A DNA stretch of 64,000 nucleotides from Nitrospirales bacterium. GTDB taxonomy: Bacteria; Nitrospirota; Nitrospiria; Nitrospirales; UBA8639. Of the stretch, positions 26,416 through 35,580 are shown one piece after another. The notes under the pieces were generated by a model. The model searched no databases and was not told the DNA's origin. It worked only from the letters and a program-made list of their open reading frames with translations. The stretch lies in NCBI GenBank assembly GCA_021604005.1, contig BQIV01000005.1:1-64000 (forward strand). The letters run 5' to 3'. Position 1 is the stretch's first letter. Each line of letters starts with the position of its first letter. Made by a program: the position numbers and the translations under genes.

Positions 26416-27204
26416 TTAATGGTAACTCTCTGAGTCGGAAGGAAATTTGGCGCATTCGACTTCTTCTTTGAATCGTTGTAATGCCTGAACGGCATCGGCT
26501 TTGAGGTGGGCATAGTGTTTCACGAATTTAGGCACAAAGTCATCGAAGAGACCAAGCAGGTCATAGAGAACCAGGATTTGTCCATCGCACTGCGGTCCCG
26601 CACCTATGCCAATAGTTGGGATGGAAAGCTGTTCAGTAATGGTTTTAGCTACATTTGCAGGCACAGCTTCAAGTACGATTGAAAATGCTCCTGCCGCTTC
26701 GAGAGCTTTCGCATCGGCAAGCAAAGCCTCAGCCTGCTCCTCTTTTTTGCCTTGCACTTTAAAGCCCCCGTATTGATTGACGGACTGTGGGGTCATTCCG
26801 ATATGCGCCATGACAGGCATCCCGAATCGCGTCAGCGCTTCGATGCGATCAATAACCTGACTTCCGCCTTCAATTTTTATGGCCGCCGCTCCAGCTTGAA
26901 GAAAACGTCCTGCACTACGAACGGTCTCTTCCACGCTGACTTGATACGAGAGAAACGGCATATCGCCGATGACTAAGGATTTTTCTGCAGCCTGGGCAAC
27001 GATCCGTGTGTGATAGAGCATTTCGTCCATTGTGACCGAGAGGGTATTAGATTTCCCCTGAACCACGATCCCGAGTGTATCGCCGACCAAGATCGCTTCG
27101 ATACCCGCCTGTTCGACAATACGCGTAAACAGCGCATCATAGGCCGTCACGACAACTAACTTTTTACCAGCCTGCTTACATTGCTTGAATGCTGGAACGT
27201 TCAT
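26416..27204 (-). CDS. panB: 3-methyl-2-oxobutanoate hydroxymethyltransferase
   Basis: 262 aa. First step of pantothenate synthesis, using methylene-tetrahydrofolate. TIM-barrel motifs are VVVTAYDALFTRIVEQAG, VGDTLGIVVQG, IGDMPFLSYQ, IKIEGGSQV, HIGMTPQSVNQYGGFKVQG and IGIGAGPQCDGQILVLYDLLG. ATG 27204 is used: it lies 2 nt after the folD stop with GGAAG upstream, while longer in-frame versions would overlap folD by about 97 nt. Coupling to folD fits the shared C1-folate metabolism. Confidence 0.95.
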   Translation of the reverse strand: MNVPAFKQCKQAGKKLVVVTAYDALFTRIVEQAGIEAILVGDTLGIVVQGKSNTLSVTMDEMLYHTRIVAQAAEKSLVIGDMPFLSYQVSVEETVRSAGRFLQAGAAAIKIEGGSQVIDRIEALTRFGMPVMAHIGMTPQSVNQYGGFKVQGKKEEQAEALLADAKALEAAGAFSIVLEAVPANVAKTITEQLSIPTIGIGAGPQCDGQILVLYDLLGLFDDFVPKFVKHYAHLKADAVQALQRFKEEVECAKFPSDSESYH

Positions 27205-27206
27205 TG

Positions 27207-28064
27207 CTACTTCCCAACTGAGCGCTTGGCAGACTCCAGCGTATTCTGTAACAACATGGCAATCGTCATAGGACCGACGCCACCAGGGACGGGTGTGATC
27301 CATCCAGCCTGTTGTTTGGCCGGTTCAAAATCAACATCACCGACCAAGCTTCCATCCTCTCGTCGATTAATACCAACATCAATGACAATGGCCCCGCCTT
27401 TAATCATATCAGATGTCACAAATTGAGCGCGTCCGATAGCCGCGACGACAATATCGGCTTCTCGACACACGGCCGGTAAATCTTGGGTTCGTGAATGACA
27501 CACGGTAACGGTAGCATGTCGATGCATCAGCAACAGGGCAAGGGGCTTTCCCACGATGTTACTACGGCCGATCACAACCGCACGCTTTCCTGCAATGGAC
27601 TGTCCGGTCGACTCAATCATATGAATCACGCCTTTTGGCGTACAGGGCGTAAACACCGGCTCCCCTTCGACCAACCGCCCGACATTATAGGGATGAAAGC
27701 CATCGGCATCTTTGTGCTGAGAGACGGCTTCTAAGATTGGCTTACTTTCAATATGTTTGGGCAATGGAAGTTGAACCAATATGCCATGAATCTTGAGGTC
27801 GGCATTCAATTTGTGGATGAGTGTCAACAACTCATCTTGAGTCGTGGATTCAGGCAGCTTATATTCTTCGGGGTAGAGTCCAGCTTTTTCACAGGCAAGT
27901 TTTTTATTTCGGACATAAATGGCCGAAGCGGGGTCTCCCCCCACTAACACCGCCGCTAACCCAGGCCGAATTCCAATTTGTTCATGAAACTCAGTAACTT
28001 CTTTGGCAATATCAATTCGTATTTGTTGCGCTAAGGATTTTCCATCGATAATCTGTGCGGCCAC
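27207..28064 (-). CDS. folD: Methylenetetrahydrofolate dehydrogenase / cyclohydrolase
   Basis: 285 aa bifunctional C1-folate enzyme. Signatures are YVRNKKLACEKAGLY (catalytic K in the YxxxK motif), GILVQLPLPKHI, DADGFHPYNVGRL and the NADP-binding VVIGRSNIVGKPLALLL, ending in PVPGGVGPMTIAMLLQNT. GTG at 28064 is chosen because GGAGGAGG stands about 5 nt upstream; an earlier GTG (28085) lacks this. It is upstream of and contiguous with panB. Confidence 0.95.
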   Translation of the reverse strand: MAAQIIDGKSLAQQIRIDIAKEVTEFHEQIGIRPGLAAVLVGGDPASAIYVRNKKLACEKAGLYPEEYKLPESTTQDELLTLIHKLNADLKIHGILVQLPLPKHIESKPILEAVSQHKDADGFHPYNVGRLVEGEPVFTPCTPKGVIHMIESTGQSIAGKRAVVIGRSNIVGKPLALLLMHRHATVTVCHSRTQDLPAVCREADIVVAAIGRAQFVTSDMIKGGAIVIDVGINRREDGSLVGDVDFEPAKQQAGWITPVPGGVGPMTIAMLLQNTLESAKRSVGK

Positions 28065-28498
28065 ATCCCCCTCCTCCGGTGTCACTCACGTTGGTAATTC
28101 AGGGTTTCACGATATCAAGCCTGAAAAAACTTCGTCAATCTTGGCGAAAGTAAAAGTAAAGACTCAGGCCGACTCACTGCTAGCGAATCGAATTATTCTA
28201 CTTACACACGATTCTCGAACGACCACGCTCAACACGATCTCGACCGGACTTGGACACCCATAACAGGGTAGCAAGTGTCTAGCTCAGTCACCATTGCTTG
28301 ATGCCGAGAAAGAATGTACAGCCTTGCCTGCTATCGAGTCCAAGCAAACCGTATACTAACTATTTGGATTCGCTCTATTCCTTGACAGCCCTCGAAATGG
28401 TCACTTACCATACCTCGTGAAGCGACTACCCCACCATCTTTCCTTATTCGCGCTGCGCATTCGTCTACTGTTCCCTGCACACTTTATGACTCAAGGGT
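28065..28498. other. Divergent intergenic region between folD and the beta-propeller gene
   Basis: About 430 nt. It contains a candidate plus-strand promoter, TTGACA (28382-28387), 18 bp, TACCAT (28406-28411), about 90 nt ahead of the propeller gene. No gene or RNA fold is seen in the remainder. Confidence 0.4.
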
Positions 28499-29482
28499 AT
28501 GCCAATGAATAGATATGTCACAACACCCACGAACGCCCTCTGCTTGATACTATGGACATGCACGGCCTTTGCTCCAGCATCAGCTTTCGCACAAGCGATT
28601 ATCAACGACCTTTCGGCGCCTCAAAGCATTATTGCCAATACTGAAGAAGGCTATCTCGTGGCCAATGCCAATGGTGAACCCGGCAATCGAGATAACAAAG
28701 GCTTCATTTCTCAGCTCGATGACTCGGGAAAACTCACACACACCCACTTTATTCAGGGCGGCAAAAATGGGACAATCCTCAATGCACCTACCGGAATGGT
28801 GATTGTCGGCGACATTCTCTATGTCGCCGATATCGACACCATTCGAGGTTTCTCGAGAAAAACCGGAGAAAGCGTCTCCTCCGTCTCCATGACTCGCTAT
28901 CACTGCTCAACCCTCACGGGGCTTACCACCAATCCTGCAGGACAACTCTTCGTGTCGGATACTGACACCAATGCGATTTACCGTATTGACCCCGCACAGG
29001 AATTCGCCGTCTCCTTAGTCATTCAAGACGAAGCCTTATCGGGTCCACGCGGCTTAGCCGTCCATCCACATACAGGGCGGTTAACCGGTGTGAGTTGGGA
29101 AGGGGGAAAAGTCTTTGAAGTCAGTGAGTCCGGTGACATGAAAGAATTGCTCTCCAACTCGTTTTTTTCACGCCGCTTTCATAATTTGGATGGCATCGCC
29201 TTTGACCGGTACGGCAGCATGTATATCTCGGACATGTCGGCAGGAAAAGTCTGGAGAGTGCTTGCCGATTTAAAAAAACAAGTGATTGCAGAGTTTTTGG
29301 TTTCTCCAGCCGGCATCGGCGTTGATCGTGCCAAGCACTTGATTCTTGTGCCATACCTGTACGCCAACGGGGCTGAAATTAATGGATTAGAGCAACCCTC
29401 GAATTCAGGTAAAAAACGAAAACCCCGGGATCTGTCGGACTATGGCCTTGGTTGGACCAAGAAAGATCAACCCAATGAGTAA
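28499..29482 (+). CDS. Secreted NHL/SMP-30-like beta-propeller protein
   Basis: 327 aa. An N-terminal signal peptide (ALCLILWTCTAFAPASAFAQ) predicts export. The mature part has repeated blade-like units with VADIDTIRGFSR, QLFVSDTDTNAIYRID, GLAVHPHTGRLTG and GIAFDRYGSMYISDMSAGKVWRV, typical of NHL/SGL propellers. Its ligand or enzyme activity is unknown. The second ATG (28505) has AAGG at 8 nt and may be the true start. It overlaps the next gene by 8 nt. Confidence 0.72.
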   Translation: MPMNRYVTTPTNALCLILWTCTAFAPASAFAQAIINDLSAPQSIIANTEEGYLVANANGEPGNRDNKGFISQLDDSGKLTHTHFIQGGKNGTILNAPTGMVIVGDILYVADIDTIRGFSRKTGESVSSVSMTRYHCSTLTGLTTNPAGQLFVSDTDTNAIYRIDPAQEFAVSLVIQDEALSGPRGLAVHPHTGRLTGVSWEGGKVFEVSESGDMKELLSNSFFSRRFHNLDGIAFDRYGSMYISDMSAGKVWRVLADLKKQVIAEFLVSPAGIGVDRAKHLILVPYLYANGAEINGLEQPSNSGKKRKPRDLSDYGLGWTKKDQPNE

Positions 29483-30143
29483 ATGTCAGTATTGCGCGCA
29501 ACGAAAAGGGAAACGCCCCTGCCCCGCCTTGAATGGATTCATTTGCAGTCAATGCTGCGGGACCCATCGCATGATTAAAATTTCCTGTCCCCAAGATTGC
29601 GTCTACCTCGACACAAATCTGGACTATCAGCAAAAACGCGTCGGAGTCCACTTTGAGCAAGATCGACGAACATTTTATCGTGAGTTGATGGATTTAGGGG
29701 GAGAGCGTGCTGCGGAAGTGTTCTATGTCTTGGAGGCCATTACCTATCGATTCTTTCAATCACGGCCAGAAGCCCAAGACGGTGAAGTGATCGACGGGCT
29801 CAAACACCTTCGTCAATCATTCAGTCCGATTCATATTCCCGGAGCAGCACCACCGGCTTTTGGAGAAGAACTCAAGAAGGAGTACAAAACCTTAGATGAC
29901 CGCCAACCGCTTGATACTCACATGGTCTCGCAGGTTTTAGATCACGCTAGCCAGTTCATTCAAGATTTTTCAGGAGAGGGACTTCGATCTAATCGCTTTC
30001 TTAACGGCCTCATTGGCTACATCAAGCTTCGGCATCCAGATGTTGCTGAGCAACTGGCCCGTCAATCCGGAGCCGGTGGCCGGATCATTATACCAAGCGG
30101 TACGGCACTTGAAGAATCACCCCCGATTGCTCAGCAGCCCTAA
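29475..30143 (+). CDS. Cys-rich N-terminal protein of unknown function
   Basis: About 222 aa, cytoplasmic by appearance. The first ~42 residues hold eight cysteines (C4, C7, C16, C24, C27, C28, C37, C41), spaced like a treble zinc-binding module (CQYC, then CSQCC, then CPQDC). The rest is helical without a family I recognise. The ATG overlaps the last codons of the propeller gene by 8 nt, so the two are probably co-translated although one product is exported and the other is not. Confidence 0.7.
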   Translation: MSKCQYCAQRKGKRPCPALNGFICSQCCGTHRMIKISCPQDCVYLDTNLDYQQKRVGVHFEQDRRTFYRELMDLGGERAAEVFYVLEAITYRFFQSRPEAQDGEVIDGLKHLRQSFSPIHIPGAAPPAFGEELKKEYKTLDDRQPLDTHMVSQVLDHASQFIQDFSGEGLRSNRFLNGLIGYIKLRHPDVAEQLARQSGAGGRIIIPSGTALEESPPIAQQP

Positions 30144-30254
30144 CTTACTAAAACGTGAATCGTTGTTCGTATCTCGCAAGAAATCAGAAAAAGTTAAATA
30201 CCTATCTGGCAAGATGCAAGTGTTGCTCAACCGGATGCACCGGTTTATTCCGCT

Positions 30255-30866
30255 TTATTCCATAACTTCTACAGTCATCTCAATTCGCTCAAGCGGATTG
30301 TCGCGCGGGTCTCGAGGTTGACTGACAATTTTGTCAATGATATCCAACCCTTTCACAACCTCGCCAAAGATCGTATATTGCCCGTCAAGGTGTGACGCTT
30401 TGTCGGCCATGATGAAAAACTGTGAACCTGCGCTATTGGGATCAGCCGTTCTAGCAGCGGACAGAATGCCTTTTTCATGGGCAACCTTGCTAAATTCTGC
30501 GGGTAATGTATAACCGGGCCCACCAGTCCCATACGAGTGGACTTTACTCGGGTCTTTCGTATTGGGGTCTCCGCCCTGAATCATAAATCCAGGTATTACG
30601 CGATGGAAAATCGTGCCATTATAAAATCCTGCTTTCGCCAATTTCACAAAACTTTCCACATGTTTCGGGGCTAATTCAGGGAAAAACACGATCTCCATTT
30701 CCCCAAACTTGGTTTTGAGTATGGCATGCGGGGATTTCGACGACATGGACGTCTCTTCCCCAGCCAACACGACTGTTGCCGCACTAAGAGAACACCACGA
30801 CATCAAGACTAACCCGATGCAGACCGTACTCGTTTTCCTCAATCTTGTCCAGCGTGCACTCTCCAT
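30255..30866 (-). CDS. Exported cyclophilin-type peptidyl-prolyl isomerase
   Basis: 203 aa. A signal sequence (hydrophobic about residues 14-35, ending VVLAGEE) precedes a small cyclophilin domain with FFPELAPKHVESFVKLA, FYNGTIFHRVIPGFMIQGGD, AARTADPNSAGSQFFI and YTIFGEVVKGLDIIDKI. It should catalyse proline isomerisation in the periplasm. The 30144-30254 gap to the convergent gene holds nothing recognisable. Confidence 0.93.
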   Translation of the reverse strand: MESARWTRLRKTSTVCIGLVLMSWCSLSAATVVLAGEETSMSSKSPHAILKTKFGEMEIVFFPELAPKHVESFVKLAKAGFYNGTIFHRVIPGFMIQGGDPNTKDPSKVHSYGTGGPGYTLPAEFSKVAHEKGILSAARTADPNSAGSQFFIMADKASHLDGQYTIFGEVVKGLDIIDKIVSQPRDPRDNPLERIEMTVEVME

Positions 30867-30910
30867 AAACCTAGCTCCTCTCCCTGAGAACTTGAAAATA
30901 ATTGCCTTAC

Positions 30911-31660
30911 TTATTGCGCCTCATCCGCGAGCCCTTTTTCCAATGCTTCACGAGCAGCAATCTGTTCCGCCTCTTTTTTAGTTTTTCCGATACCACGGCC
31001 ATGAACCCGGTTGTTAATACACACTTCCATCTCAAATACTTTTTGATGGTCGGGGCCTGTTTCCTGAACAAGCCGGTAATCAGGGTTCATCTCATACTTT
31101 TTATGAGCAAGCTCTTGGAGGTGACTTTTATAATCGCCTCTGAATCCTCCAGATGCCGCAGTCTGAAGTTGACTGAATTCCGGACTCAACACTCGAAGAA
31201 TGAAGCTTCGAGCTTGTTCATTTCCCCCATCAATATACACCGCCGCAATAATCGCTTCCAAGGCATTCGCCAGCAATGAACTTTTCTGACGTCCATCGGT
31301 TGCTTCCTCTCCTTTGCCAAGTCGCAACCAATTCCCCAGTTCTAAACGTATGGCAGCTTTGGCCAACGATGAACGGCTAACTAAGAACGCTTTAATCTTC
31401 GACAGTTCCCCCTCATCGGCTTGCGGAAATATTGTAACAAGGTACTCGCTGACCACCAACGCTAAGACGGCATCGCCTAAAAACTCTAACCGCTCATTGT
31501 CTTGTCCATGCTTGTCTTGACTGCCCTGCGAAAAAGACTTGTGCGTGAGCGCTGTCTGTAATAACTCAGGCTTACGAAAAACATATTCAAGTTTCGATTG
31601 AACGTCTGATAGCACGGGAGTCCCATACACAAATACCTGGCGGACCGCTAGCATTTGCAT
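30911..31660 (-). CDS. rnc: Ribonuclease III
   Basis: 249 aa dsRNA endonuclease for rRNA and mRNA processing. The catalytic signature NERLEFLGDAVLALVVSEYL (about residues 54-73) and the second acidic cluster ANALEAIIAAVYIDGG are intact. A C-terminal double-stranded-RNA-binding domain follows (DYKSHLQELAHKKYEMNPDY ... GRGIGKTKKEAEQIAAREAL). It lies downstream of fabF, as in many Gram-negative fab clusters. Confidence 0.96.
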   Translation of the reverse strand: MQMLAVRQVFVYGTPVLSDVQSKLEYVFRKPELLQTALTHKSFSQGSQDKHGQDNERLEFLGDAVLALVVSEYLVTIFPQADEGELSKIKAFLVSRSSLAKAAIRLELGNWLRLGKGEEATDGRQKSSLLANALEAIIAAVYIDGGNEQARSFILRVLSPEFSQLQTAASGGFRGDYKSHLQELAHKKYEMNPDYRLVQETGPDHQKVFEMEVCINNRVHGRGIGKTKKEAEQIAAREALEKGLADEAQ

Positions 31661-31777
31661 CTATTGTGTCACACTGATATTGGATTATACCACAATTGGG
31701 GGGAGGTGAGGCTTGGCTATTCACAAAAACCCGTCTCATCAAACACTCAACACATACGACGCACACACTACAGGCGT

Positions 31778-33028
31778 TTACTCATCAACGCGTTTGAATA
31801 TCAAACAGGCATTCACACCTCCAAACCCGAACGCATTAGATACGGCAGCGGAAATGTTCACGTCCCGCGCTTTGCCGGGGATATAATCTAAATCACAATC
31901 AGGGTCAGGAGTCTCAATATTCATCGTAGGCGGCAACCGGCCATCTCGTAATGCCAATGTAGTGAAAATAGATTCGATCCCTCCAGCAGCCCCCAACAGA
32001 TGACCCGTCATTGACTTGGTGGAACTGACAGGAATGGCATATGCCCGTTCTCCAAACACATGCTTTATGACCTGAGTCTCCACAGCATCGGCAAACGTCG
32101 AAGTTCCGTGAGCATTAATATAGCCAATATCGTCTTTCGACACTCCCGAATCCTGAAGGGCACGCTCTAAACACTTTGTGGCACCGCCTCCGTTTTCAGG
32201 TGGCGCGGTGATGTGGAACGCATCGCTATTCATGGCATACCCTGCAACTTCGGCATAGATTTTCGCCCCTCGGGCTCGAGCGTGCTCCAACTCCTCTAAC
32301 ACCAATACTCCGGCGCCTTCGCTAATGACAAAGCCATCACGATCCTTATCAAATGGACGGCTGGCATGTTCCGGATCATCGTTCCGCCGCGACAAGGCTT
32401 TGGCCGACGCAAAACCGGCCAATGCGGTGGAACAGATCGTACTTTCGGCTCCTCCGACAATCATGGTATCGGCTTCACCATATTGAATCAAACGAAACCC
32501 GTCACCGATGCAATTGTTTCCTGACGCACATGCCGTCACGGCACATGAGTTTGGCCCTTTGGCCCCGAATCGAATAGCCACTTGCCCGGACGCTAAATTC
32601 GTGATCACCATGGGTATGAAAAATGGCGTCACCCGATCAGGCCCACGTTCAAGCAACACTTTATGATAATGCTCAATGGCCGGTAGCCCGCCAATTCCCG
32701 ATCCGATATACACGCCGACACGATCTTCATTCTCTTGTGTAATCTCAAGCTTGGCATCACTGACTGCCTCCTGACTCGCGGCAACGGCATACTGGATAAA
32801 GGTATCCATCTTCTTAATTTCTTTTTTCTCAATAAAATCGGCCGGATTAAAGTTTTTGACTTCTCCGGCAATCCGGGAGGGGTAGTTGGTCGCGTCAAAA
32901 CGCGTGATGGGACCGATGCCAGATTGTCCTGAACAGAGCGCTTCCCACGTGTGCGACACACCTATGCCCAATGGCGTCACAAGCCCCAACCCAGTGATCA
33001 CAACTCGTCGTTTTTGATTTTGACTCAT
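31778..33028 (-). CDS. fabF: 3-oxoacyl-[ACP] synthase II
   Basis: 416 aa condensing enzyme for fatty-acid elongation. The Cys-His-His triad is visible: C in AVTACASGNNCIG, H in NAHGTSTFADAVE and H in STKSMTGHLLGAAGG. ATG 33028 (MSQNQKRRVVITGLG) is chosen; a GTG four codons upstream is the alternative. It follows acpP by about 130 nt, with a strong inverted repeat between them. Confidence 0.96.
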   Translation of the reverse strand: MSQNQKRRVVITGLGLVTPLGIGVSHTWEALCSGQSGIGPITRFDATNYPSRIAGEVKNFNPADFIEKKEIKKMDTFIQYAVAASQEAVSDAKLEITQENEDRVGVYIGSGIGGLPAIEHYHKVLLERGPDRVTPFFIPMVITNLASGQVAIRFGAKGPNSCAVTACASGNNCIGDGFRLIQYGEADTMIVGGAESTICSTALAGFASAKALSRRNDDPEHASRPFDKDRDGFVISEGAGVLVLEELEHARARGAKIYAEVAGYAMNSDAFHITAPPENGGGATKCLERALQDSGVSKDDIGYINAHGTSTFADAVETQVIKHVFGERAYAIPVSSTKSMTGHLLGAAGGIESIFTTLALRDGRLPPTMNIETPDPDCDLDYIPGKARDVNISAAVSNAFGFGGVNACLIFKRVDE

Positions 33029-33043
33029 GACACCATACACCCT

Positions 33044-33083
33044 TGGTCCTCACCAGCCCCAATGAGGACGGTGACGAGGACCA
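33044..33083. other. Inverted repeat between acpP and fabF
   Basis: Perfect 8-bp arms TGGTCCTC (33044-33051) and GAGGACCA (33076-33083), with a nested GTCCTCA/TGAGGAC alternative. It may form an mRNA processing or stabilising hairpin that separates the very highly expressed acpP from fabF. There is no U-tract, so it is not a classical terminator. Confidence 0.5.
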
Positions 33084-33161
33084 TGATTAGGAATCAGCGA
33101 CAATTTTTCCTCCCTGCATAAGAATGCTTATGACAGGACACCGTTCCTCTATGTGGCTTCA

Positions 33162-33392
33162 TTACACTTTTTCTTTAATAAAGTCGATGGCCCCACCAAC
33201 CGTCTGAATTTTTTCGGCGTCTTCGTCTGGAATTTCCACATCAAATTCTTCTTCTAAGGCCATCACGAGTTCAACCGTATCTAACGAATCCGCACCAAGA
33301 TCATCGACAAACTTCGCATCGTGGACGACCTCATCCTCCTCAACACCTAATTGTTCAGCAATAATTTTTTTAATCCGCTCTTGTACTTCCAT
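33162..33392 (-). CDS. acpP: Acyl carrier protein
   Basis: 76 aa acidic carrier. The phosphopantetheine attachment motif [20 protein letters not shown] is present, with the Ser of DSL at about residue 37. ATG 33392 is chosen because AGGAGG lies 7 nt upstream; the upstream in-frame start would give an unusual seven-residue leader. Confidence 0.97.
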   Translation of the reverse strand: MEVQERIKKIIAEQLGVEEDEVVHDAKFVDDLGADSLDTVELVMALEEEFDVEIPDEDAEKIQTVGGAIDFIKEKV

Positions 33393-33470
33393 GGCCCATC
33401 CTCCTAATGTCAAATTGTAACCTGAGTTTCATGAATCCCCAGAATTATCGTTATACCACTTTAGCCGTTT

Positions 33471-34214
33471 TCATGCCATGTGCATGCCACCGTTGACATG
33501 CAAGACTTGCCCTGTCATATAGCCCGCCGCCTCAGAAGCCAGAAAACACACGGCTTCCGCAACATCACTGGGCTGCCCCAATCGCTGCAAGGGAATTTGT
33601 TTTAACAGGGCATCTTTGACATCCTGCGAAAGACCTTGCGTCATCGCCGTATCAATAAACCCCGGAGCGACAGCATTGACCGTAACGGTTCGGCTCGCGT
33701 ACTCACGCGCCACCGTCTTCGTAAACCCAATCACGGCCGCCTTCGATGCCGAATAATTGGCCTGCCCAACATTGCCAATCGCCCCCACAATCGATGCGAT
33801 GTTAATGATGCGGCCAGAACGTTGTTTGCTCATTGAAGACATGCAGGCTTTCGTACAGTGAAACGTCCCTGTCACGTTCACCTGCAGAACCAGATTCCAA
33901 TCGTCTTCTTTCATTCGCATCAATAATCCATCTCTCGTAATTCCCGCATTATTGACTAAAATATCAATATGCCCCCACTCTTTGAGAACCTGCTCGACAT
34001 TGGCTTTCACGGAATCCCACTCTGCCACGTTCACCTGTAACGCCATGGCCTTGCGGCCTTGGCGTTCAACCGCCTCCACCGTGTCCTTGCATCGGTCACG
34101 ATCAAGATCCATCACGACGATATCTGCACCATCACGTGCGAGACAGGTAGCTATTGTTTGACCAATTCCTTGAGCCGCACCTGTGACAACTGCGACTTTT
34201 CCTTCTAACGCCAT
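33471..34214 (-). CDS. fabG: 3-oxoacyl-[ACP] reductase
   Basis: 247 aa SDR. TGAAQGIGQTIA (NADPH binding), NNAGITRDGLLMRM, the catalytic S-Y-K (NIASIVG ... YSASKAAVIGFTK) and the C-terminal GQVLHVNGGMHMA are typical of FabG. It sits between fabD and acpP as in E. coli. Confidence 0.96.
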   Translation of the reverse strand: MALEGKVAVVTGAAQGIGQTIATCLARDGADIVVMDLDRDRCKDTVEAVERQGRKAMALQVNVAEWDSVKANVEQVLKEWGHIDILVNNAGITRDGLLMRMKEDDWNLVLQVNVTGTFHCTKACMSSMSKQRSGRIINIASIVGAIGNVGQANYSASKAAVIGFTKTVAREYASRTVTVNAVAPGFIDTAMTQGLSQDVKDALLKQIPLQRLGQPSDVAEAVCFLASEAAGYMTGQVLHVNGGMHMA

Positions 34215-34262
34215 AACCGTTTCCCCCGATGTATCGAGTTCAAAGAATACACGCCATGCCTC

Positions 34263-35201
34263 TCATGAAGCCAGCGAGACACGAATAGATTGAAAGGATT
34301 TCGCCGTGTCGACATTCCAAATCGTCGCGTCCGGCAGAATACGTTTTACGAGTCCGGACAAGACCTTCCCCGGACCAACCTCAATAAATGTATCAACTCC
34401 CAACTTCGCCATATACTGTATAGATGCCGACCATTGAACAGGCGACGGTAACTGACGAATTAACGACGCACAGACATCGTCAACCTTGGTTAAGGATCTC
34501 GCTTCTGCATTATTAATCAACGGAATGTGTAAATCAGACCACTCGAGTGCCGCCATGTCTGCCTGTAAACGGTCTGCCGCCACTTGCATCAGTGGAGTAT
34601 GGACCGGAACGCTTACAGGAAGCGGCATCACCCGACGAGCTCCACGTTCCTTCAACAAAGCGATGGCTCGCTCAACAGCCACTTTTTCTCCAGCAATAAC
34701 AATTTGACCAGGGCAATTAAAATTGGCTGGCGTCACAACTCCTTCAAACTGCGCATCCTGGCAAGCCCGTTCGACATCTTCTTCCGATACCCCAAGCACC
34801 GCTGCCACCAATCCCGTTCCTGGGTCCACGGCTTCAGACATGTACTGTCCACGTTTTTGAACGAGTTTGACCGCATGAGAAAACGAAAGTCCTCCAGCAG
34901 CCACAATGGCCGAATACTCGCCAAGGCTATGCCCTGCTACGGCAGCAGGTTGTATGGGAAGCTGGTCAAATAACGACAATGCCGCAAGACTCGTTATGAG
35001 CAATGCCGGCTGAGTATATTCCGTACGATTCAGTTTTTCTGCCGGCCCGTCAAAGCACAACGCGGCCATATCATATCCCAACACATCACTGGCCTCCTGA
35101 TACAAACCCCGGACATGGGGATCGGATTCATACAACACGCGCCCCATACCAACACTCTGTGAACCTTGCCCTGGAAAGAGGAGGCCAATGGAATGTGTCA
35201 T
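34263..35201 (-). CDS. fabD: Malonyl-CoA:ACP transacylase
   Basis: 312 aa. The nucleophile motif GHSLGEYSAIVAAGGLSF, the N-terminal LLFPGQGSQSVGMG and QPALLITSLAALSLF are conserved, as is the catalytic His in VSVPVHTPLM. The ribosome-binding site is poor. The upstream side is occupied by tandem repeats (35311-35580). Confidence 0.96.
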   Translation of the reverse strand: MTHSIGLLFPGQGSQSVGMGRVLYESDPHVRGLYQEASDVLGYDMAALCFDGPAEKLNRTEYTQPALLITSLAALSLFDQLPIQPAAVAGHSLGEYSAIVAAGGLSFSHAVKLVQKRGQYMSEAVDPGTGLVAAVLGVSEEDVERACQDAQFEGVVTPANFNCPGQIVIAGEKVAVERAIALLKERGARRVMPLPVSVPVHTPLMQVAADRLQADMAALEWSDLHIPLINNAEARSLTKVDDVCASLIRQLPSPVQWSASIQYMAKLGVDTFIEVGPGKVLSGLVKRILPDATIWNVDTAKSFQSIRVSLAS

Positions 35202-35310
35202 AAGAAATGCAACCTGTGCACAGTTATCAGTGAGAACGTTATCAGCGAAGCAACATCAGATTGTTAAGCATTTTTCATGCAGGATTCTCGTACGCTACTT
35301 CAGTGAGTAA

Positions 35311-35580
35311 CGGCAATATCTTAGACGCCGGACTTTTAACGGTTTTGAAACAGCCTCCCTAGTACGCTGTTCCGTTAGTTACGACATTACCTCAGTAACA
35401 ACCGATTGAGAACAACAATGGCAATAGCTTAGAGATATTGGCCCTTTAATAATTTTGGTACAGCATCCCTAGTATGCTGTTCAGTTAGTTACGGCAACAC
35501 GTTAGACATAACCGATTGCGAACAAAAATGGCAGCACCTTACGATACGCCGGACTTTTAACGATTTTGGTACAGCATCCT
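35311..35580. repeat. Tandem 108-110-bp repeat, about 2.5 copies
   Basis: Unit 1 at about 35311-35418, unit 2 at 35419-35528 and a partial unit 3 at 35529-35580. Shared words in order are GGCAATA..TTAG, CTTTTAA, GATTTTGGTACAGC, CCCTAGTA and GCTGTTC.GTTAGTTACG. Within a unit ACAGCAT/ATGCTGT forms a hairpin with a 7-nt loop. The partial third copy runs into the stop codon of the enoyl reductase gene (TAG at 35579-35581), and a degenerate copy may begin before 35311. It fills the whole gap upstream of fabD. Confidence 0.75.

Noticed and set aside
35311-35580. CRISPR array
   Set aside because: The units are 108-110 bp and similar over most of their length, with no short identical repeats and unique spacers, and no cas genes are present.
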